Shown here: in pieces, positions 62,416 to 64,000 of the stretch
How positions within the stretch are numbered: position 1 is the stretch's first letter
Layout of the letters: each line of letters starts with the position of its first letter
NCBI GenBank assembly: GCA_003427395.1
Contig: BFEA01000149.1
Location: forward strand, 805,564-869,563
Source: Chara braunii
Taxonomy: Eukaryota; Streptophyta; Charophyceae; Charales; Characeae
Length of the DNA: 64,000 bases
Direction of reading: 5' to 3'
Made by a program: the position numbers and the translations under genes
Notes under the pieces: generated by a model
The model's input: the letters and a program-made list of their open reading frames with translations, nothing else
Databases searched by the model: none
Told to the model about the DNA's origin: nothing

Positions 62416-64000
62416 GGATCATTGAAGAAGAAATTACTCAGATGATCCGGGAACGAAAGGCCACTGAAGGGCAGAGAATCACTGAAGACAAGTTAAAGGA
62501 AATGGATATAGGCGACAGAAATATAACGGAAAACGAAAGAGAACTCATAATAGAAATATTAAGAGTATGCGACAAGGCAGTAGCCTTTTGTGACGCAGAG
62601 AGAGGGCGAATAGATCCACGATATGTTAAACCTGCGAGAATCTATACGGTTCCTCACACTCCATGGAACGATGCGGGATGAAAGTGTGCGCAAAAGGAAA
62701 AAGAGATGATAGTGGACTTCCTCAAAGAGAAGATAAGGGCATTCATAGCGGAACCCTGTGAGAGCGCCTACGCCAATCGGTGGTTCTTCATAAGGAAATC
62801 AAACGGGAAACGACGATGGATACAGGACTTGCAAAAGACAAATAAGGTCACAGTGAGGGGCGTTGGGTCCATCCCAAACGCGGATCTCCTATCTGAAGGC
62901 TCAGCAGGACGTTCAATTTACTCAGTCTGCGACTTTTTTTGGGGATACGATAAGATATCGCTAGACTACAGAGACCGACATTTAACTGCAATGCATACAC
63001 CGTTAGGCTTAGTTCAAATGATGGTGGTACCGATGGGTTGGACTAACGGTGTTGCAGTCTTTCAAAGAGCGGTGGTTGTCGTTCTAGGGAAACTCATACC
63101 AAACCTCGTAGAGGTTTTCCTCGATGACTTCCCGATCAAAGGACCATACGAGAAAGATGAGACAGAAGTGAGACCTGGGGTGAGGAAATTCGTAGTCACC
63201 CACACAGAGGATATAAAGAAAGTATTAGTGAAGTTAGAAGATGCAAACCTTACGGTCAGTGGAACAAAAAGCAGATGAGCGGTATCCTCTATAAAGATAT
63301 TAGGTTACATCTTCGACAAGGATGGCAGACGCCCAGATCCGGCAAAGTTAGAAAAACTTATAAAATGACCAACCCACCTCAGACATATTACTGACATACG
63401 TCAGTTTCTAGCAGTGGTCGGATTCTGGAGGAATTTCATAAAAGGCTATGCTGCAAAGGTCGAACCCCTACGAAAGCTCTTGCGCAAGGGAGTAGAATGA
63501 CAATGGACGAGTGAACAGGAGGATACAGTAAAAACGTTAAAAAATGAGTTTAAGGAAGGAGGTGAAGTCCTTGGAGTGCCTTACTTCGAAGACGAGGAAA
63601 ATCGGTCATTCGTCGTAGGTACGAACGAGGGACCTGCCTCTGTTGGTGGAGTCTTGGCTCAAAAGGATCAAGCTGACCTCTCAGATTCGAGAGTAAAACC
63701 TTAAACGCCACCGAAAGAAACTACTCACAATTTAAGAAAGAAGTTTTAGGAGTTTTACATTGTTTAAATATTTTCCGACATTATATTTACGGGCGAAGGT
63801 TCGTACTGCGGGTCGATCCCACAACAGTGGCAACAGTCTTACAAAAAGACTTCTCATTAACAGATCCAACGGTCACCAGATGGCTCATGCATATAAGGAT
63901 GTTTGACTACGTAGTAGAGCGAATATCAGGAGCTAAGAACTCAGTTGTTGATGGTCTCTCGCGAATCCCTCTAGAAGAGGGAGATCTAGGGTCGCCTAGT
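62319..64000 (+). pseudogene. pol: pol of Ty3-B: RT and RNase H, runs off the window
   Basis: After the frameshift the frame reads FFGGIPPHGGG and a helical linker to TGA 62,679, then RT: SAYANRWFFIRKSNGKRRWI, YSVCDFFWGYDKISLDYRDR, LGLVQMMVVPMGWTNGVAVF and the catalytic VEVFLDDFPIKGP. TGAs stand at 63,276, 63,366 (where Trp of the usual W-P is expected) and 63,498. The thumb FLAVVGFWRNFIKGYA follows, then RNase H after a frameshift near 63,695: TLNATERNYSQFKKEVLGVL, then RFVLRVDPTTVATVL, then RISGAKNSVVDGLSR. The GWTN and DDFPIKGP words place it with a Ty3 group I remember from basidiomycetes. Confidence 0.88.

Larger units (their letters stand above)
53350..64000 (+). mobile_element. Ty3-B: Ty3/gypsy element with a 5-kb accessory region before gag, cut by window end
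   Basis: tRNA-Asp primer site (53,821-53,838), leader, about eleven small ORFs (54,704-59,663), gag-pro (59,674-62,415), a -1 frameshift signal (62,313-62,346), then RT and RNase H to the window end. Integrase and 3' LTR lie beyond. Several in-frame stops and frameshifts show that this copy is decayed. Confidence 0.85.

Noticed and set aside
4401-63500. Alternative genetic code with TGA as Trp
   Set aside because: TGG is frequent in the same ORFs, a TAG also occurs at a Trp site, and TGA occurs at non-Trp positions; decay by transitions explains it without a new code. Kept only as a mutation-spectrum finding.

Overview
The window is retrotransposon-dense nuclear DNA of a eukaryote, almost certainly a green-lineage plant or streptophyte alga. 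Three things point there: LINE ORF2 proteins ending in a plant-type zf-RVT zinc finger, Ty3/gypsy elements with tRNA-Met-like and tRNA-Asp primer sites, and CpG-rich minisatellites. My best guess is a charophyte such as Chara; this is inference only. I see no ordinary host gene that I can defend. Nearly all coding sequence belongs to mobile elements, most carrying stops and frameshifts. The gene symbols usual for these elements (gag, pro, pol) are used descriptively.

Layout. 1-11,690 is a Ty3/gypsy element (called Ty3-A): truncated 5' LTR, tRNA-Met-like primer site, gag, protease, RT-RNase H, and an integrase preceded by a PHD-like finger. Three accessory ORFs follow the integrase, two joined by ATGA overlaps, and a 3' LTR closes it. 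The LTR itself carries an ORF whose protein is recognisable in a third, diverged copy at about 49 kb. 11,704-21,818 is a long degenerate LINE (LINE-a, +) with a repeat-rich ORF1 and an ORF2 interrupted by a foldback MITE. 22.0-24.8 kb holds repeat fragments and AT-rich DNA. 24.8-28.0 kb is a 5'-truncated LINE (LINE-b, -). 29.3-34.25 kb is another LINE (LINE-c, +) ending in poly(A). 34.7-35.2 kb is the C-terminal end of a further LINE (-).

35-40.5 kb is a patchwork of small non-autonomous repeats: two copies of a MITE, tRNA-derived SINE-like units, a GA microsatellite and hairpins. 40.5-46 kb is a large roughly 80-bp minisatellite whose orientation flips near 44.0 kb. 46.1-46.7 kb is a fragment of a different reverse transcriptase with an R-M-I-D-D catalytic box. 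47-49.6 kb holds SINE or LINE tails and the third LTR-ORF copy. 49.6-53.35 kb is GC-rich DNA with 41-bp and 18-bp minisatellites.

53.4-64 kb (running off the window) is a second Ty3/gypsy element (Ty3-B). It has an exact tRNA-Asp primer site at 53,821 and then nearly 5 kb of closely packed accessory ORFs BEFORE gag; several of these look like diverged copies of each other. Then come gag-pro and a pol whose RT resembles a group I remember from basidiomycete fungi. The gag-pro/pol junction carries a textbook -1 frameshift signal: TTTTTTG, a 6-nt spacer and a 7-bp stem.

The most novel material is the accessory gene cluster of Ty3-B, the frameshift signal, the accessory ORFs and PHD-like finger of Ty3-A, the LTR-borne ORF, and a LINE/SINE 3' hairpin whose stem varies while its loop is conserved. 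There are four N-gaps (10,492-10,778; 21,819-22,017; 34,250-34,735; 50,928-51,022).
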